DNA from: UBA1765 sp045615885
GTDB lineage: Bacteria; Fibrobacterota; Fibrobacteria; Fibrobacterales; Fibrobacteraceae
NCBI GenBank assembly: GCA_045615885.1
Contig: JAZLFR010000051.1
Coordinates: 29,597-93,596 of the forward strand
DNA: 64,000 nucleotides
Direction of reading: 5' to 3'
The notes below the pieces were generated by a model. That model made no database searches and was not told where the DNA came from. It saw only the letters and a list, made by a program, of their open reading frames with translations. Position 1 is the first letter of the stretch; each line of letters begins with the position of its first letter. Below, piece by piece: positions 62,194 through 64,000 of this stretch. Both the position numbers and the translations under genes were made by a program.

Positions 62194-63264
62194 TTACGGA
62201 AGCTTGTTGTACACTTCGTCAACTACAGGTTCCAACCATTCGTTGCTGGCGTTTTCGCCAACGTGGGTGTGGTAAGTCAAGTGTTGGAACCAGGAATCCT
62301 TGGCAGCACCGTGCCAGTGCTTTTTGCCTTCGGGAATGGCCACCACAGTACCCGGCGTCATTTCAAGAGGTTCCTTGCCTTCTTCCACGTACCAGCCGCG
62401 GCCAGAAACAGCAATCAAGACCTGCACCTGGTTGTGATGCACGTGCCAGTTGTTGCGGCAGCCCGGTTCGAAAGTCACGTTGGTAGGGCCGCCATTTTCG
62501 GCGCTCATGGGAGCCACATAGCTGTTGCCGATAAAGTACTTTGCGTAATTCACGTTAGGCACGCCGCGGGGCCACGGGGAATCTCCGCCGTACATGCCAG
62601 GAATCAATTTGGCATCCTGCAAAGTCATGGTAATGCTTTCCACCTGCTGATCCGTAAGGCCAGCCTTCTTTGCGCCTGCTTTGTGTGCTGCCAGCTGGGG
62701 GTGAACACCGTCCATGCCGCTGAGGGCAGCAACTGTCACCAGTTCGCGTTCCGGCATAGTCAAGTTGTCGCGGGCGAAAATGTCGCCGAACAAATGTGCC
62801 TTCAGGTAGTAATCCGTTGCAGGAGCGAAAGTATTGTTCACCTTGCCGAACAACTTCGTCTGAACTTCGGTACCGGCCTTCAGGGAGTTGTAATTCTTGG
62901 GCAGAGGAGAAGCGTCCTTGCCTTCGGCGGTCTTCTTGCCGGCGGCCTTGCGCTCATCCAGAACCTTCTGCAAAGTTCCCAGGGCGTTCAGGGAGCGCGG
63001 GAAACCGGTGTAGGCATAAAGCTGTGAAAGGGCTTCCTTCACCTGGCTTACGGTGAGGCCGTCGTCCAGGCCCTTGTCGATGGCCTTGCTGAGTTTTGCC
63101 AAGTCGCCCTTGGCTTCCAAGCAGGCGATAATGGCCATGTCCTGCTGCTGAACGGTAAGAACGTTTTTCATAATCTGTGCGTTTGCGGTGGTGGCGAATG
63201 CGGCAGAAATTGCGACCGCCACACCCATGGATTTTACGAAAGTTTTAAAAAATGCAGTTTTCAT
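62194..63264 (-). CDS. Exported carboxymuconolactone-decarboxylase-like / cupin fusion protein
   Basis: A 356-residue protein with signal peptide (TFVKSMGVAVAISAAFATTANA). Two CMD/AhpD-like helical domains follow: about 45-100 (QQQDMAIIACLEAKGD) and about 150-225 (ERELVTVAALSGMDGVHPQLAAHKAGAKKAGL). A C-terminal cupin covers about 255-340 with metal-site histidines in CRNNWHVHHNQVQV and GKKHWHGA. The CMD domains lack the CxxC of AhpD. Probably a periplasmic enzyme of small-molecule or stress metabolism (inference). First gene of the three-gene unit; ATG 63264 chosen, because the in-frame extension precedes the signal peptide. Confidence 0.87.
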   Translation of the reverse strand: MKTAFFKTFVKSMGVAVAISAAFATTANAQIMKNVLTVQQQDMAIIACLEAKGDLAKLSKAIDKGLDDGLTVSQVKEALSQLYAYTGFPRSLNALGTLQKVLDERKAAGKKTAEGKDASPLPKNYNSLKAGTEVQTKLFGKVNNTFAPATDYYLKAHLFGDIFARDNLTMPERELVTVAALSGMDGVHPQLAAHKAGAKKAGLTDQQVESITMTLQDAKLIPGMYGGDSPWPRGVPNVNYAKYFIGNSYVAPMSAENGGPTNVTFEPGCRNNWHVHHNQVQVLIAVSGRGWYVEEGKEPLEMTPGTVVAIPEGKKHWHGAAKDSWFQHLTYHTHVGENASNEWLEPVVDEVYNKLP

Positions 63265-63388
63265 AGTTATGAATTTACCAAAATTCAAGCACAAATACCT
63301 TACCCATTTTGAGCTAAAATCTACCAAAAAGTCGGTTTTTGAGTATCGATTCTTATTATATTCTACCATTTTGTCGCTTTTCTCTTGC

Positions 63389-63420
63389 CGCTACAAGATT
63401 GAAAAAGCGTCTGTTTTATT
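63389..63420 (+). repeat. Imperfect direct repeat, copy 1 (at the 3' end of the RhuM remnant)
   Basis: CGCTACAAGATTGAAAAAGC and the following bases match 63688-63718 (CGCTACAAGCTCAAAAAGCG...) with a few changes. Copies are 299 bases apart and frame the remnant. Confidence 0.55.
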
Positions 63421-63675
63421 AAAAAAAACTACGGAAATAATCATGTCAAGATTGTATAAGGCAACTTTTCTGAGGACATTTCTACTGTCCTCCTTCTGAA
63501 CTAGTTCCAAAATGGAACTAGTTGACTTTTCCTCTAGTTCATGGCTCTCAAAAATATTCTTGATATGTTTCGTAATCGCTTGACGCTGAACATCAAATAA
63601 TTCAGCCATCTGGGCCTGCGTAAGCCAGACAGTTTCATTTTCTACGCCATTATTGGCAGAAACTGCGTTGCTCAT
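63391..63675 (-). pseudogene. Truncated RhuM/Fic-associated N-terminal domain protein
   Basis: A 94-residue remnant. Residues 14-80 match the N-terminal part of RhuM-like proteins: ETVWLTQAQMAELFDVQRQAI..HIKNIFESHELEE, then LRKVALYNLDMIISV. Where the family continues with GYRVKS, this frame turns into VFFNKTDAFSIL and stops; full proteins are about 330 residues. It has a good GGAGG site, so a short product may still be made. The foreign tail is encoded by an imperfect copy of a sequence found just before the start codon, which suggests recombination. Confidence 0.7.
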
Positions 63676-63687
63676 TTTTCCTCCAGT

Positions 63688-63718
63688 CGCTACAAGCTCA
63701 AAAAGCGACGGTTTGATT
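63688..63718 (+). repeat. Imperfect direct repeat, copy 2 (upstream of the RhuM remnant)
   Basis: Second copy of the repeat at 63389-63420, 13 bases upstream of the remnant's start codon. Confidence 0.55.
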
Positions 63719-63739
63719 CATCTAGCAAAGGGGCGATAT

Positions 63740-63900
63740 TTTGGGCGTTGCCCTGGCGGGCCGGCCCCTTGCGCTATCGACTCGCGATGCGAGTCGTTCG
63801 TTCAGCCTCGCGCTCCATGCCACTGCATAAGGCAAGCGCCGCGCGAGTCCGGCCCCATGCGGGCTGCGGGGCCTAACGCGAAAGCGATGTGGAACGGCAC
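63740..63900. other. GC-rich palindromic spacer
   Basis: Much richer in GC than its surroundings, with short palindromes (GACTCGCGATGCGAGTC, GGGCCGGCCCC, GCGCCGCGCG). No gene. The word TTCGTTCAGCCT is shared with the patch at 30030-30115 (opposite strand), so it may be a dispersed element. Confidence 0.45.
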
Positions 63901-63927
63901 TTGACGCAGGTGCGAGAGTACGCCTTT

Positions 63928-64000
63928 TTACAGCGCCTGGATTTCTTCAAGAGTAAGGCCAGTTCGCCTGGAAATGATTTCCAGCAGAACCCCATCATCA
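63928..64000 (-). CDS. 3' end of an unidentified gene
   Basis: Only 23 codons and a TAA stop are inside the window. The visible C-terminus LLEIISRRTGLTLEEIQAL resembles the end of PD-(D/E)XK/Rpn-type transposase-like nucleases, which often finish with a TGLSxEEIxxL helix. This is a weak, short match and other families are possible. The start lies beyond the right edge. Confidence 0.5.
   Translation of the reverse strand, partial: DDGVLLEIISRRTGLTLEEIQAL

Overview
The window looks like chromosomal DNA of a Fibrobacter-type bacterium (phylum Fibrobacterota). This is an inference from gene content. It has a Gram-negative outer membrane (BamA, OmpH/Skp, a porin, Wza-type export). It has serine-rich lipoproteins, a CotH/lamin-tail lipoprotein, an exported esterase with a carbohydrate-binding module and a type-IX-like C-terminal tail, a PorV-like barrel, and a succinyl-CoA:acetate CoA-transferase that fits succinate/acetate fermentation. 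No rRNA, phage, complete transposon or CRISPR array is visible. Starts are often TTG, and intrinsic terminators with perfect stems are common.

Left part (1-29.0 kb): the 3' end of ruvB; a leftward pair of a membrane spermidine-synthase-like protein and an Omp85-like barrel; an exported esterase; then a long rightward run of an RND exporter, an aminotransferase, an FHA-ABC transporter overlapping a Ser/Thr kinase, yraN, a YciO/Sua5 protein, sufS, a YbbR protein, tsaD and birA. Leftward genes follow: quinone biosynthesis (ubiE-ubiX-ubiA plus a small membrane protein), a CotH lipoprotein, and der-plsY-gpsA, in which der and plsY overlap by 155 bases.

Middle part (29.0-50.8 kb): an acetyltransferase and tRNA-Gln(CTG); a capsule/exopolysaccharide export set (ManC, Wza-like, tyrosine autokinase, low-Mr phosphatase); a pseudouridine synthase and mntP; bamA-skp; an rRNA methyltransferase; a lipoprotein; the CoA-transferase; a PorV-like barrel carrying a beta-propeller; a triple-FKBP isomerase; a lipoprotein; and a TraB-family protein. 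Two intergenic regions 29 kb apart (18956-19687 and 48014-48604) are built from the same short blocks in a different order.

Right part (50.8-64 kb): a leftward metal-transport region (feoA-feoB, acidic porin, DUF3793, flavodoxin, DUF6110-like protein, P1B-type ATPase). Its promoters share TTAG-N6-CTAA palindromes of the DtxR/IdeR type. Next come a cytoplasmic GH13 amylase and a TetR regulator, with three matching 16-bp palindromes upstream of and inside the pair. Then comes a three-gene operon in which a decarboxylase-like/cupin fusion, a flavodoxin and a YgiN-type monooxygenase all carry export signals. The window ends in accessory DNA: a truncated RhuM-like gene whose ends coincide with imperfect direct repeats, a GC-rich palindromic spacer, and the 3' end of another gene.

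The best candidates for undescribed biology are the metal regulon with its unusual partners, the exported redox operon, the propeller-in-barrel PorV-like protein, the FHA-transporter/kinase pair and the mosaic intergenic repeats.
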